Assembly (NCBI GenBank): GCA_052143095.1
Contig: JBKQTR010000534.1
Span: 1-35,940, forward strand
Source of the DNA: DAHUYF01 sp052143095
GTDB lineage: Bacteria > Pseudomonadota > Alphaproteobacteria > ATCC43930 > CGMCC-115725
Direction: 5' to 3'
Length of the DNA: 35,940 bases
Numbering within the stretch: position 1 is the stretch's first letter; each line of letters opens with the position of its first letter. Under the pieces are notes generated by a model. It saw only the letters and a program-made list of their open reading frames with translations, did not search any database and was not told the origin of the DNA. Of this stretch, positions 25,949 to 35,386 are shown one piece after another. A program made the position numbers and the translations under genes.

Positions 25949-26716
25949 ATGGTTTCCCTGCGTCTGCGCAACGTTTCTCTGGATTTTCCCATTTATCAGG
26001 GCAGCAGCAGGTCCCTGAAGAAGGCGCTCGTCGCCACATCGACCTATGGCAATTTGGCGAAGGATGCGCTTGACCGCATCAATGTCCGAGCCTTGAGCAA
26101 TATCACTCTCAACATCGAAACCGGCGACCGCCTCGGCATCGTCGGCGCCAACGGTGCCGGCAAAACCACGCTTCTCAAGGTGCTTGCCGGGATTTACGAG
26201 CCCACCCAAGGCCAACTGGCGTCATCGGGCCGCGTCTCTGCATTGCTCGATGCGTCGGTGGGGCTCAATACCGATGCAACGGGACGCGAGAACATCCTGC
26301 TGCGCGGCATGTACATGGATATCCATCCGCGCGAGATGCGGCGCCACGCCGAAGAAGTGGCCGAGTTCACCGAGCTTGGCCACTATCTCGACATGCCGGT
26401 GCGTACCTACTCGGCCGGCATGATGGTTCGATTGGCATTCGCCATCTCGACATGCATCCCGCCGGAGATCCTGGTAATGGACGAATGGCTCTCCGCCGGT
26501 GACGCGCAGTTTCTCGCCAAGGCGCATCGCCGAATGGAGGAGTTCGTCCGGGCGTCGAGCATCCTGGTGCTCGCCTCGCACTCGATGGAGCTGCTGCAGC
26601 AATGGTGCAGCAGAGGTCTCTTCCTGCAGCACGGGCGGATCGCGGCCAGCGGCGACATCGCGGGAGTTGTCGCGGCGTATGAGGAAAGTGTCGGCGCGGC
26701 GCGGCCTGCCGCGTAG
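25949..26716 (+). CDS. ABC transporter ATP-binding protein, polysaccharide export (Wzt-like)
   Basis: 255 residues, starting four bases after the permease stop. Walker A GANGAGKT at 66-73, signature YSAGMMVRLAFAIS from 154, Walker B EILVMDEW at 173-180, and a switch histidine in LVLASHSMELLQQW. The N-terminal DFPIYQGSSRSLKKAL is the usual Wzt/KpsT leader. It lacks the C-terminal carbohydrate-recognition domain of long Wzt proteins, so chain length or end-modification recognition would have to be elsewhere, as in capsule-type exporters. Confidence 0.92.
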   Translation: MVSLRLRNVSLDFPIYQGSSRSLKKALVATSTYGNLAKDALDRINVRALSNITLNIETGDRLGIVGANGAGKTTLLKVLAGIYEPTQGQLASSGRVSALLDASVGLNTDATGRENILLRGMYMDIHPREMRRHAEEVAEFTELGHYLDMPVRTYSAGMMVRLAFAISTCIPPEILVMDEWLSAGDAQFLAKAHRRMEEFVRASSILVLASHSMELLQQWCSRGLFLQHGRIAASGDIAGVVAAYEESVGAARPAA

Positions 26717-26719
26717 GAG

Positions 26720-26732
26720 GGAAGCGCCTTCC
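26720..26732. terminator. Small hairpin between convergent genes
   Basis: GGAAG (26720-26724) pairs with CTTCC (26728-26732) around CGC, just after the exporter gene stop and before the convergent gene end at 26737. The following GTCTTC is not a proper T-run, so a bidirectional terminator is only a possibility. Confidence 0.25.
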
Positions 26733-26736
26733 GTCT

Positions 26737-28872
26737 TCAGCCATGCGGCTGCGGCGCGCCGGCGCTGGCTGCTCGCCGCGCGACTCGAACGAAAAGTGCC
26801 GAGAACCGTGTCGGCCCGCCGCTATCCTGTATCACCTTGTAGGACAGGGCAGCCTGGAACAACGCCTTGGAATTGCGCAGGAGCAGCCGGGGCAGCGCAA
26901 GCCAGAAGCTCGGCCGCAGCAGAGCCAACAGCGCATCGCGGGACGTGCGTCGATCGACAGCCGAAAAAACATCGACGGCAACCACGTACCGATCCGAGGA
27001 AAACAGGTCGACCATCACCGACAGCACCCAAGCGTAGTCCATCAGGCGTTGCGAGCTCAGGTCCGGCACTAGAAGAACGAAGAGGACTTCCCCTCGTCGA
27101 TGCAGGAGATGGTCAAGATCGTCGCGCAGGTGGGGCCATTCGGCCAGCACACTCGCGGCGGCGTAAACGACAACCGTGCCGCCGCCCTCTTCGCCAGGAT
27201 CGGCAAAAAGGCGATGTCGTAGGTCCACGCCGCCTTTTCTTATCTGAAAAGCGCCGAGTCGGAACATTTTCGCCCGACGAGGGGGCGCGGGGGCGTAGGT
27301 ACCGATATCGCCGAGATAGACCGCGACCAGGCCGTCATCGACATGGCTAATGCGCGACGCCACAGCGTCGGAAAGTTGACGTTTCCTCTCGGCGATGAGC
27401 TCGACCGTCCTATGCGGCACCAGGTGATAGAGCCGCCAATATATCCCGCTCGCGAGATACGATAGGCGTGCGGATCGCACCATGGTCTGCTCTGCGGCAT
27501 AACGCGCCAAGCGGCGCCAGAACCCACCGGTCCATCGCGAGGACGTCAGCAATTCGTGCAAGGTCGGCGTCACCGCGTTACGGGGATCGTCGAGCAGCTC
27601 GATCGGACGGCGCACGCCGCTTCGAATCATGCGAAACCTGTAGTTCCTGACGTCCGGCAACCAGTGGAAATGACGGATGTGTGACACCGGAGGCGGCATC
27701 GACGACAGGATCTTTTCCGCAAATTGCGCCAGGGGCTGGACGCGCCGCTCGATATCGGGAGGCAGCTCGGAGGCGTGAAAATAGAGGGTCCAGGTCGCCG
27801 ACCGCCGATGCTCGGCGGTCGTCCAGCCGCTGGTCTGCGCCACGATTTCCGGGGCGAGCATCGCCAAGTGCTGCTCGAGCGTGCTGGTCCGGGGTGCGAT
27901 GCGCAGAAGATAGGCTTCGGAGTGACGTTCCTGCAGCTCCAGCATCGCTATCTGGTCGGAATCGTTGAGGATGCAAAAGCGGCCGTTCGGGCAATGCTCG
28001 GTGATGAAGCCGTAGTCCACCGGACAGATCACCTTTGTCATTCGTTGCTCGATACGGAAGCAAAGCGGCATGACAAGAAAGCATCTCGCCGCCAGACAGT
28101 CCTCGGAGACCCGCCAGTAGATCTGATGATAGTAGGTGGAGTCGACGACGTTCGGCTCGTTGACGATGCGGCCCTTCACGGTGTTGTGCAGATGCGCATG
28201 CACGATCTTCATCATCTCGCGCGAAGAGATGTCGAGAATGCCGGCCTTGACGTCGACCAAGCCCTCGACGAGTGGCCTTGCCGTTTCGTCGATCACGCGG
28301 ATGCTCGGGGCTGTGATGATCGAGTAACCTTCCTTGATTTTGTCCAAGACGCTCTTGAGCGATCCTTTGGACAGAACGAAGTCGGCGTTCATCATGATGA
28401 TGTACGTTCCGAGCGCCTGGTCGCCGAGATCGATCATGCCCTTGGCGTAGGACAGCGTCAGGGGCACGCCATAGGGAATGCTGCCGTACCGCGGAAAGAA
28501 CTCGTCGATGGCGATGAAGGTGCAGCGAAGCTCGCTGGTCATCTCGTTAAAGCGGGGATCAGCGCGCATACGCTCGGCATCCGCCGCTTTCGTCATGATC
28601 GCGAGATCGAAATCGCAATGCTGCTGAAGATAGTAGATGTTGCCCTCGCTGCGGAGCGAGGCGAAGGACAGCGAGAGCCATCGCTCGACGTAGTCGGCGC
28701 CCCAGATCGGGATAATCATCCGCACGCGGATCTTGTCGCTTGTGATCTGGCTCTGCGGCGACGGCGGCGGCACGGCTTCCTCTTGGGTCCTGGGTGATCC
28801 AGCTATCGACGGAGGTCTGTCTGCGGAGCCGACGTCCGTCGCTGCGCGAATGGCTGGGCGCGGTGTCCGCAC
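26737..28872 (-). CDS. Large orphan protein with GT-A-like N-terminal half (paralogue 1 of 3)
   Basis: 711 residues from GTG 28872; an ATG at 28719 would remove the proline-rich 51-residue leader. Conserved with two neighbours: RMIIPIWGADYVERWLSLSF (51-70), YGVPLTLSYAKGMIDLG, MMNADFVLSKGSL (160-172), and DYGFITEHCPNGRFCILNDSD. The NAD after a hydrophobic strand and before a GS turn sits where glycosyltransferase GT-A folds have their DXD metal motif, so a nucleotide-sugar transferase is one hypothesis. The C-terminal half is different from the other two in sequence and seems to be an alpha/beta domain (GTVVVYAAASVLAEW, VLFVLLVPDLSSQRL). Family uncharacterised as far as I know. Confidence 0.75.
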   Translation of the reverse strand: MRTPRPAIRAATDVGSADRPPSIAGSPRTQEEAVPPPSPQSQITSDKIRVRMIIPIWGADYVERWLSLSFASLRSEGNIYYLQQHCDFDLAIMTKAADAERMRADPRFNEMTSELRCTFIAIDEFFPRYGSIPYGVPLTLSYAKGMIDLGDQALGTYIIMMNADFVLSKGSLKSVLDKIKEGYSIITAPSIRVIDETARPLVEGLVDVKAGILDISSREMMKIVHAHLHNTVKGRIVNEPNVVDSTYYHQIYWRVSEDCLAARCFLVMPLCFRIEQRMTKVICPVDYGFITEHCPNGRFCILNDSDQIAMLELQERHSEAYLLRIAPRTSTLEQHLAMLAPEIVAQTSGWTTAEHRRSATWTLYFHASELPPDIERRVQPLAQFAEKILSSMPPPVSHIRHFHWLPDVRNYRFRMIRSGVRRPIELLDDPRNAVTPTLHELLTSSRWTGGFWRRLARYAAEQTMVRSARLSYLASGIYWRLYHLVPHRTVELIAERKRQLSDAVASRISHVDDGLVAVYLGDIGTYAPAPPRRAKMFRLGAFQIRKGGVDLRHRLFADPGEEGGGTVVVYAAASVLAEWPHLRDDLDHLLHRRGEVLFVLLVPDLSSQRLMDYAWVLSVMVDLFSSDRYVVAVDVFSAVDRRTSRDALLALLRPSFWLALPRLLLRNSKALFQAALSYKVIQDSGGPTRFSALFVRVARRAASAGAPQPHG

Positions 28873-29472
28873 ATGTCAGTCCGCGCCAGGGACCGCAGCA
28901 AGATCGCGTGCGACATGCCGTGCTTGCTAGTCAGAAACCGCTCGCCGAGACGCATGATGTCGATGCCGAACCGGATCCCGCCGGCGACCCGGCAGGGCGC
29001 GACAAGGGGTGACGGCGACGCGCCGGCCGAGAGGTGACGCGAGCCTCTCGCCAATAGAGCCCGAATTGCCGATCAGCAATACCTTACGCCTCATGGGCCG
29101 GCGCCGCAGCGGTTACTCAGGACAATGACTCGTTCGGCTTGAGGTGGCAGATCGATATTCCGAAGTCACTGCAATAAAGATCGGTCACTCAAGTGTCAAG
29201 GGAGGCGAGGGAACGAGACGGTTGCGCAATCCACGGCACGGTAACACAGACTAACGCAACCCCGCGGATCTTTCCAACCTCTCGGAGAATTGCGCGCGGC
29301 GACCACTCTTTGCCTCCGCCAATCTGTCGCAACCGGGCCGACGCGGCCGATGAGGAGCCACGGCGCTGTTGCAGCCGGGGTAAAGCTCATCGGAGGCGAC
29401 AATTGCGATCAAAACCGCTAATAGCTACGGCGCGCCGCCACGGGCTTGGCGGAGGCTGGAAACGAGAGAGTT
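28873..29472. other. Divergent gap containing a Rossmann-like gene remnant
   Basis: On the minus strand, a 55-codon frame (29094-28927) begins MRRKVLLIGNSGSIGERLAS, which looks like the nucleotide-binding start of a Rossmann-fold enzyme or of a cell-surface gene, then loses sense. Another frame contributes GIRFGIDIMRLGERFLTSKH. These may be the debris of an old gene. The rest should contain promoters for the flanking paralogues; none is clear. Confidence 0.35.
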
Positions 29473-31713
29473 ATGAACCGCTTGCTATCCGACGCCATCG
29501 ACCCGCCGCCCCTACCGGGAATAGAAGCGCACGAGCTGGAGGGCGGCGGAAGGCGACTCGCCGTGCGGGCCCGCCGGGAGGCCGATCGCGCGCTCCGTCG
29601 AGGCGCCACGCCCGCACAGCGGAAAGAGCCGGCCCGCATCATCACGATGGTCTGGGGGGAGCGGTACATAGACGATCTTCTGTCGATGACCATTCCGGCC
29701 TTGATGGCGCCGGGAAACCTGCCGGCGTTCGTCGAGCACTTCGACAGCGAACTGGTCATCGTCACGGAATTGCGGTTCTTCGATCGGATCATTGCCGCGC
29801 CGGCGATCGTACGCCTGCTGCAGCATTGCGACCTGCGATTGTTACCCATCGACGACTTGCTGTCGTCCTGGTACGGCGTGACGCTGACCTATGCGCTGGT
29901 GCGCGGCTTTGCCGATCTCGGTCCGGCGATGACCGATACGCACCTGGTTTTTCTCAATGCCGATTTCATCGTCGCCGACGGCTCCTATCGCAAGCTCGCC
30001 GAAGTGATCTTGCGCGGCGAACGGCTCGTCGTCTCGCCCAGCTATTGCGGGGTTCTCGAGGAGATCGTCGGCCCGCTGCGCGTGCGCTTCGATCTCCAAA
30101 CGGGCTCGCTTGCCATAGGCCGGCGGGAGATGGCGGCACTGTTGCTCGCCCACGTCCATAACTGCGTGCGCGCAAAGACGGTGAACCAGCCGCTGTTCAA
30201 TATAGGCCTTTTCGACCAGTTCTACTGGTATGCCGACGAGCACACCCTGCTGGGTCGCCAACTGCCGATCGCGGTGGTCTACATGCGGCCCGAGCGGGTG
30301 TTGACGGAGCTCCCTACATTTTGGGATTACGGCGTCATTGCAGAGTATTGTCCGACGGTCAGGCCCTGCGTCCTCGGCGATTCCGACGACTTCCTCATGG
30401 CCGAGCTGCGCACGGTGACAACCTTTCGCGAACGCCATCATTTGGGCTGGCCCAGCGTCGAGGCCATCGCGGCGCACTTGTCTTCCTACGTGACGCAGGA
30501 CCATCTCGACTACGGCAGGCACGATCTTGTGCTGCACGCTCGCGACCTGCCGGGTAACATCGAGGCGGAAAAACTCAAGTTCAAGAACTTCGTCGACGCC
30601 GTCTACAGCCGCATCGCGCGGCCACTGAGCCACCGCGATCACCCGTTCTGGAGAATGGCCTTCCCAGGCTTCTCGGCGGCGCGCCTTGAGGGGGCTGCCA
30701 GTCTGCGCGAGACGCTGAGAAAGCAGGAGCGGATAAGGTCCACACTGCGCGACAACCCTGTCTTCTCGGCGCGACGCCGCCGAATCGACGCCTTGCGGGC
30801 GCGCCGGGAGGCGCTCAAGATCGAGCTCGCGGCCCTGGCGTCGGCACAAGCTGACGGCCCGGAGCCAGCCTCCGGTCGGCCACCGGCCGATGCGCAGCTT
30901 GAGGTGCTGCGGGCGCAGATCGCCGGCGAAGAGCAAGAACTAGTACGGCTCGAGGCGGAAGAGACGCGCGAGCTGGGAGAAGAGGCGCAGCCGATGGCGG
31001 CGGAGCCCGGTCGGGGGGAGCCCGAGAGGTTGCCCGGGGCCGGGTCGCGGCGGCGGCTCCTGGAGCTCTACTACGCGCTCTTCGGCAAGATGCCGTACGT
31101 AACCAAGTGGCACCCCTATTATACGATGGTGCGCCATGTCACCGCCGAGCTCGCTTTCTCACGTACCGCGCCGAGCGTGCTTCTCGTGTCATCCGGAGGG
31201 CTCTACGGTTCGTTGTTCCTGCGCGAATGTGCCGGGCGCAAGGTCACGCTGACGGTGCCCATGGCGCTGAAAGGGGACTACGATCACATTCTCGAAGAGG
31301 TCGGCAGCTTCGACCTCTGTCTGTGTGATCTCGAATTCGAGGACTTGCTGCAGTTCCGCGAGATACTTGCAAAGCTGCGACCGCGCCTGCGCGAGGGCGC
31401 AAAGCTGGTCCTCTTCTACGAGAACAGGCCCGCCTATGACCTCGACGGTCTGACCTATAGGCTCAGTCGAAGCGCGTTCCCCGCGGTTGGCGAAGCAAAG
31501 GTCAAATTCGCCGGGTCGCGTCTTGGCGCCATCGCCATCGGCGCCTTCTCGGCCATCTTGTCCAAGACCCCGGTCCGGCCGGTCGCTACCGCGCTTGTTT
31601 TGGCCGTCTGCGCCCCTGTCGCGCGGCTGGCCGCGTGGCTGGAGGAAAGGCGCAATGCCTCGGCCTATACCAAGCATTGCACAAGCATGACGATCACCTT
31701 CACGCTGCGCTAA
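29473..31713 (+). CDS. Large orphan protein with GT-A-like N-terminal half (paralogue 2 of 3)
   Basis: 746 residues from ATG 29473 (GAGAG upstream; an earlier TTG at 29446 is less likely). RIITMVWGERYIDDLLSMTI then PALMAPGNLPAF (about 55-86), SSWYGVTLTYALVRGFADLG, LVFLNADFIVADGSYRKL (158-175) and FWDYGVIAEYC...VLGDSDDFLMAEL are shared with paralogue 3, in the same order. Residues about 425-510 are coiled coil. The last ~215 residues begin YYALFGKMPYVTKWHPYYTM, contain VLLVSSGGLYGSLF in the place of a SAM or nucleotide motif without a G-x-G-x-G loop, a hydrophobic segment AVCAPVARLAAWL, and end TKHCTSMTITFTL. Confidence 0.78.
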   Translation: MNRLLSDAIDPPPLPGIEAHELEGGGRRLAVRARREADRALRRGATPAQRKEPARIITMVWGERYIDDLLSMTIPALMAPGNLPAFVEHFDSELVIVTELRFFDRIIAAPAIVRLLQHCDLRLLPIDDLLSSWYGVTLTYALVRGFADLGPAMTDTHLVFLNADFIVADGSYRKLAEVILRGERLVVSPSYCGVLEEIVGPLRVRFDLQTGSLAIGRREMAALLLAHVHNCVRAKTVNQPLFNIGLFDQFYWYADEHTLLGRQLPIAVVYMRPERVLTELPTFWDYGVIAEYCPTVRPCVLGDSDDFLMAELRTVTTFRERHHLGWPSVEAIAAHLSSYVTQDHLDYGRHDLVLHARDLPGNIEAEKLKFKNFVDAVYSRIARPLSHRDHPFWRMAFPGFSAARLEGAASLRETLRKQERIRSTLRDNPVFSARRRRIDALRARREALKIELAALASAQADGPEPASGRPPADAQLEVLRAQIAGEEQELVRLEAEETRELGEEAQPMAAEPGRGEPERLPGAGSRRRLLELYYALFGKMPYVTKWHPYYTMVRHVTAELAFSRTAPSVLLVSSGGLYGSLFLRECAGRKVTLTVPMALKGDYDHILEEVGSFDLCLCDLEFEDLLQFREILAKLRPRLREGAKLVLFYENRPAYDLDGLTYRLSRSAFPAVGEAKVKFAGSRLGAIAIGAFSAILSKTPVRPVATALVLAVCAPVARLAAWLEERRNASAYTKHCTSMTITFTLR

Positions 31714-31770
31714 GAGGTAAGGCGGCTCAGGCGCGGTCGTCGTGCGACGCGTCCGTTCAGCCTGCCGAGA

Positions 31771-34269
31771 TCACACGAGCTCGATCTCTATCGTCATCCC
31801 CGTGCAATGCTTGGGGTAGCTCCTTGGATCCTGCTTTTCCTCAATCGCCCCGGCAAGGCGAGCCAGGGGAGCGCAGATGAAAAGCGCGGCGGCGAGCGAC
31901 ACCAGTCCGGAAAGACGCGAGGTGCGGCGCCTGGTGAGCGACCGCACGAACCAACGTACGGCAAGCGCAGCAGGAAGCGAGCCGGTGAAGCTGATCCGCG
32001 ACTTGCCGATAATGGGGAACAATGTCGACGTGAACGCGAAGGTATGCTCGTTGAGTGCGTGGAAGTCGCGATTATGCTGGAACACGACGATCCTGCTGCC
32101 GCGACGCATCACCGGACGGATCTTATCCATGATCTCGCGGAACTCTGAAAGCTCGTCGAAGCCGAGGTAGCAGAAGCAGCAATCGAATTGCGGGACGTCC
32201 CCGCCCAGCACATCCAGTGCGTCGCGCGTTAGCGCGCCCGGCGTGATCGTGGTCTTGCTGATGGGGAGGTCGCTGACCAGCAAGGGCGCCAGCGGATCCT
32301 CCGAGGCGATGAAGAGCATGGTTGCCGCACCGTCCGCAATGACCGCCTTCAGGGCGACGCGCACATGGCGCAGGCTGGTATGATAGGGGTGCCAGAGCGT
32401 GGTGTGCGGAAGTCGACCGAACATGGCGCGGTAGGTTTGCGCGATCCTGCCCCGTACGCCGCTGATACCGCCTGGGGGCGGTGCGGCAGCCGGCGTCTTG
32501 CCCGCGCCGAAGAACGCGCCTTCCCGCGCCACTTCCTCCATCCAGGCGAGGTCGGATGATGTGCCGCTCGCTCCGGGCGCTGCTCCGCCGGTCGGACCGT
32601 CGAAGTCTTCCAGGGTCGCGGGATCCTCCTCCGAGGCTTCTATTGGCACGGACGGTCCCGCAGCCGGGGATTGCGCTGCCGCTGCGTAGGCCCCGTCGAA
32701 TTCCTGCTGCTGCAGAAACGCCAGCTCGGCGATCTCGCGTTGCAATCCCTTCTGGAGCTCCTGCAGGGATTTGCGTCGCCGCTCCTGCGCGCGCTCGGCA
32801 CTTCTCAGCAGGTCGCGCAGCCGCGCCTGCTCGCGCCGGACAGGCTCGGTGTCGAACGCCATTTGTCGCTCGGCTTGCGCGATCTGGGCTCGAAGCGAGG
32901 CTAATCGCTGGGCGCGTTTCGTATAGGCAGGCCTCTCGCGAAGCGCGGCGGTTACCCGCAGTCGCAGCTGCAGCGCGGTGCCTGCCTCTGCGCGCATCAT
33001 GCGGAACCGATCCCAGCCCTCCAGCCAGAAGGGATGGTCGCGGTAGCTCCTCGGCGGCGAAAGACGACGATAGAGTTCGGTCATGAACGTGTCGAACTGC
33101 GCCTTTTCCGTTGCCAGTTGCTCCGGCACATCCGCCGAATGAAGAGTGAGCGTGTATTGCCCGAGGTCATGATGGTCCCTGGTGAGATAACGAGACAAAT
33201 CGTTCGCCAGCTCGTCAATGCTCGGCCAACCCAATCTCAGGAGTGAGCTCAGCGTGTCCCGTCCACGCATTTCTGCCATCAGAAACTCGTCGGAGTCGCC
33301 CAGCACGCAGGGCCGCGCCGTCGGGCAGATCTCCGAAATCATTCCATAGTCCCAGAAGGTCGGCAGCTCCGTGACGACCCGTTCCGGACGCATATAGACC
33401 ACGGCGATCGGGAATTGACGCGCGAGCAATGTGTGTTCGTCGACGTACCAATAGAATTGATCATGCCAATGCAGCCGGAAGAGCTGCTGGTTTACCGTCT
33501 TGGCGCGCACCGTGTTGTGCCGGTGGTGGAGCACCATGGCCGCCAGCTCGCGATGACCAATCGACAGGCTGCATGTCGTCTGGTCATAGCGTGCGCGCAG
33601 GACGTCGATGGTATCCTCGTAGACCATGCAATGGCTCGGCGACACGACCAGCCGCTCGCCGCGCAAGATCATCTTGGCAAGATTTCGGTACGAGCCATCG
33701 GCAAGGACGAAGTCCGTGTTGATGAACAACAAATGGGCGCCGACCATGTCGGAGCCCAAATCGGCGAAGCCACGAAGGAGGGCAAAAGTAAGGGTGATGC
33801 CGTACCACGGGGAGAGCAGGTCGTCGATCGGCACCAAGCGGACGTCGCAGCATTCCAGCAGGCTCAAAATAACCGGCTTGCGCGAGACGAGCTCGAACAG
33901 GCGTGTCTCGGTGACCATGACGAATTCGACGTCGAAGTCCTCGGCGAAGGCCGGCAGATTGCCCGGGGCCAGCAGCGCCGGCACGGTCACCGACAACAGC
34001 TCCTCGATATAGCTGTCGCCCCACGCCATGGTGATGAGCCGCGCGGCCTCGCGTTGGGGAACAGCAGCCGGCGCGTTTTCTCGCGCGGCCCGGCGGCGAC
34101 GCAGCTGCAGCCGCACGCTGCCATCGTTCAGCTCGGTCTGGGCAATATCGGGTTCGGCCAGGAGCGATGACGGCGGGCCGGCCGACTTGCGGCCTTCGGC
34201 GCCGCTGCCGATGTGCATCCCCCCGAGCGGCTCCTCTATCGCCGGAGCGCTGCTGGGGTCGTCTGGCAT
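31771..34269 (-). CDS. Large orphan protein with GT-A-like N-terminal half (paralogue 3 of 3)
   Basis: About 832 residues from ATG 34269 (AGAGGA ten bases upstream). Earlier in-frame ATGs at 34344 and 34314 lack ribosome sites and fall in AT-richer, promoter-like sequence. Shares with paralogue 2: RLITMAWGDSYIEELLSVTV, PALLAPGNLPAFAEDFDVEF, SPWYGITLTFALLRGFADLG, LLFINTDFVLADGSYRNL, FWDYGMISEIC and VLGDSDEFLMAEM. A long coiled coil (RLASLRAQIAQAERQMAFDT to AELAFLQQQEFD) separates this from a C-terminal domain with TTLWHPYHTSLRHVRVALKA, a hydrophobic helix LSGLVSLAAALFICAPLARL and the ending YPKHCTGMTIEIELV. Convergent with paralogue 2. Confidence 0.78.
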   Translation of the reverse strand: MPDDPSSAPAIEEPLGGMHIGSGAEGRKSAGPPSSLLAEPDIAQTELNDGSVRLQLRRRRAARENAPAAVPQREAARLITMAWGDSYIEELLSVTVPALLAPGNLPAFAEDFDVEFVMVTETRLFELVSRKPVILSLLECCDVRLVPIDDLLSPWYGITLTFALLRGFADLGSDMVGAHLLFINTDFVLADGSYRNLAKMILRGERLVVSPSHCMVYEDTIDVLRARYDQTTCSLSIGHRELAAMVLHHRHNTVRAKTVNQQLFRLHWHDQFYWYVDEHTLLARQFPIAVVYMRPERVVTELPTFWDYGMISEICPTARPCVLGDSDEFLMAEMRGRDTLSSLLRLGWPSIDELANDLSRYLTRDHHDLGQYTLTLHSADVPEQLATEKAQFDTFMTELYRRLSPPRSYRDHPFWLEGWDRFRMMRAEAGTALQLRLRVTAALRERPAYTKRAQRLASLRAQIAQAERQMAFDTEPVRREQARLRDLLRSAERAQERRRKSLQELQKGLQREIAELAFLQQQEFDGAYAAAAQSPAAGPSVPIEASEEDPATLEDFDGPTGGAAPGASGTSSDLAWMEEVAREGAFFGAGKTPAAAPPPGGISGVRGRIAQTYRAMFGRLPHTTLWHPYHTSLRHVRVALKAVIADGAATMLFIASEDPLAPLLVSDLPISKTTITPGALTRDALDVLGGDVPQFDCCFCYLGFDELSEFREIMDKIRPVMRRGSRIVVFQHNRDFHALNEHTFAFTSTLFPIIGKSRISFTGSLPAALAVRWFVRSLTRRRTSRLSGLVSLAAALFICAPLARLAGAIEEKQDPRSYPKHCTGMTIEIELV

Positions 34270-34591
34270 GGCCGCCGAATCCTCTGGAGAGCGACTAAAC
34301 AACGCTACGTGCATTCCATGAATGGTTGCAACGCTGGCGATCATTTATTACACGCTTTCGTGAAGCCTGTCGCGTACCAATTTTTGCTTCCGGGTGTTGC
34401 TGTGCGCCGCTTTTCTTGACGCGGAGGAGGAGGCGTGGCGACCGGCACGATCGAGGAATGCGGGTCGGGCAATCGCGAGGCGGCCGCGGTTGTCGCCCGC
34501 AACGCGCCGCTCTCCCGGTGATCGAGTCGAGCTTGTGCCGAAACCGCGCTTCCGCCATCCTCGCGGCTCAGCGCGGCAAAGGCGTAGCGGG

Positions 34592-35287
34592 ATGATCTAC
34601 GAACAAGTCTACATCGAACGTATGGAGAACACCAAGTCCGAGCCGATCACTGTCGCCGGCATCTACCGCCTTAATCCTGGCGCAAGGATTATCCAGTCGC
34701 GCGTCAACGGTCCGGTCTACATGAACCGGTATTCGCAGGTCGGGCCGGACGTGACGCTGGGCAAGTATTTCGGCATGAACGAGCATTGTTTCGTCGCGCG
34801 CGCGACGGTCGGGGCCTTCGTCGCCATCGGCGCGCGCTCGTCGATCAATCCGTTCAATCATCCGATCGACTGGCTGAGCACCAACGAATTCCAGTACCAC
34901 CCGCGGTCCTTCGACTGGGTGGCCGAATACAACGATTTTGTCCGGCTCGAGCGCACCCCCGACATGTTCCAGCAGGTCAGCATCGGCAATGATGTCTGGA
35001 CGGGACATCACGTCAATATCATGCCGGGGGTGAACGTCGGCGACGGTGCCGCCATCGGCGCCGGTTCAGTCGTCACCAAGGACGTGCCGCCCTACGCCGT
35101 GGTGGCGGGAGTGCCTGCGCAAGTGAAACGTTTCCGGTTTCCCGACCGCGTGATCGAGCGGTTGTTGCGGCTCAAATGGTGGGAATTAGAGCTCTCCGAT
35201 CTCAGCGGCTTGCCATTCCGCGACGCGGAGCGGTGCCTCGACCTCGTCGAGGAGATCCGGACACGCAAGGGGCTGCCCGTGCGGTGA
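34592..35287 (+). CDS. Left-handed beta-helix (hexapeptide) acetyltransferase, CatB/XAT-like
   Basis: 231 residues. Hexapeptide-repeat turns: ARATVGAFVAIGARSSINPF, VSIGNDVWTGHHVNIMPGVN, VGDGAAIGAGSVVTKDVPPY, then AVVAGVPAQVKRFRF, which is the typical CatB-type ending, and the C-terminal helix VIERLLRLKWWEL. The histidine in VWTGHHVNI is where XAT enzymes have their catalytic histidine. It would transfer an acetyl group from acetyl-CoA to a sugar or other hydroxyl; in this locus O-acetylation of the polysaccharide is likelier than antibiotic resistance. ATG 34592 is preceded by a weak GGCG; another ATG is at 34622. Confidence 0.85.
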   Translation: MIYEQVYIERMENTKSEPITVAGIYRLNPGARIIQSRVNGPVYMNRYSQVGPDVTLGKYFGMNEHCFVARATVGAFVAIGARSSINPFNHPIDWLSTNEFQYHPRSFDWVAEYNDFVRLERTPDMFQQVSIGNDVWTGHHVNIMPGVNVGDGAAIGAGSVVTKDVPPYAVVAGVPAQVKRFRFPDRVIERLLRLKWWELELSDLSGLPFRDAERCLDLVEEIRTRKGLPVR

Positions 35288-35386
35288 TCGGTGTTGCGAT
35301 ACGTGACGATGAAGCAATAAGGGCACGATACGCAGCACCTGCGTGCTGCGCGGCGGGGGGCTCCTCGGGCGCGGCGCGGGGCCGCG

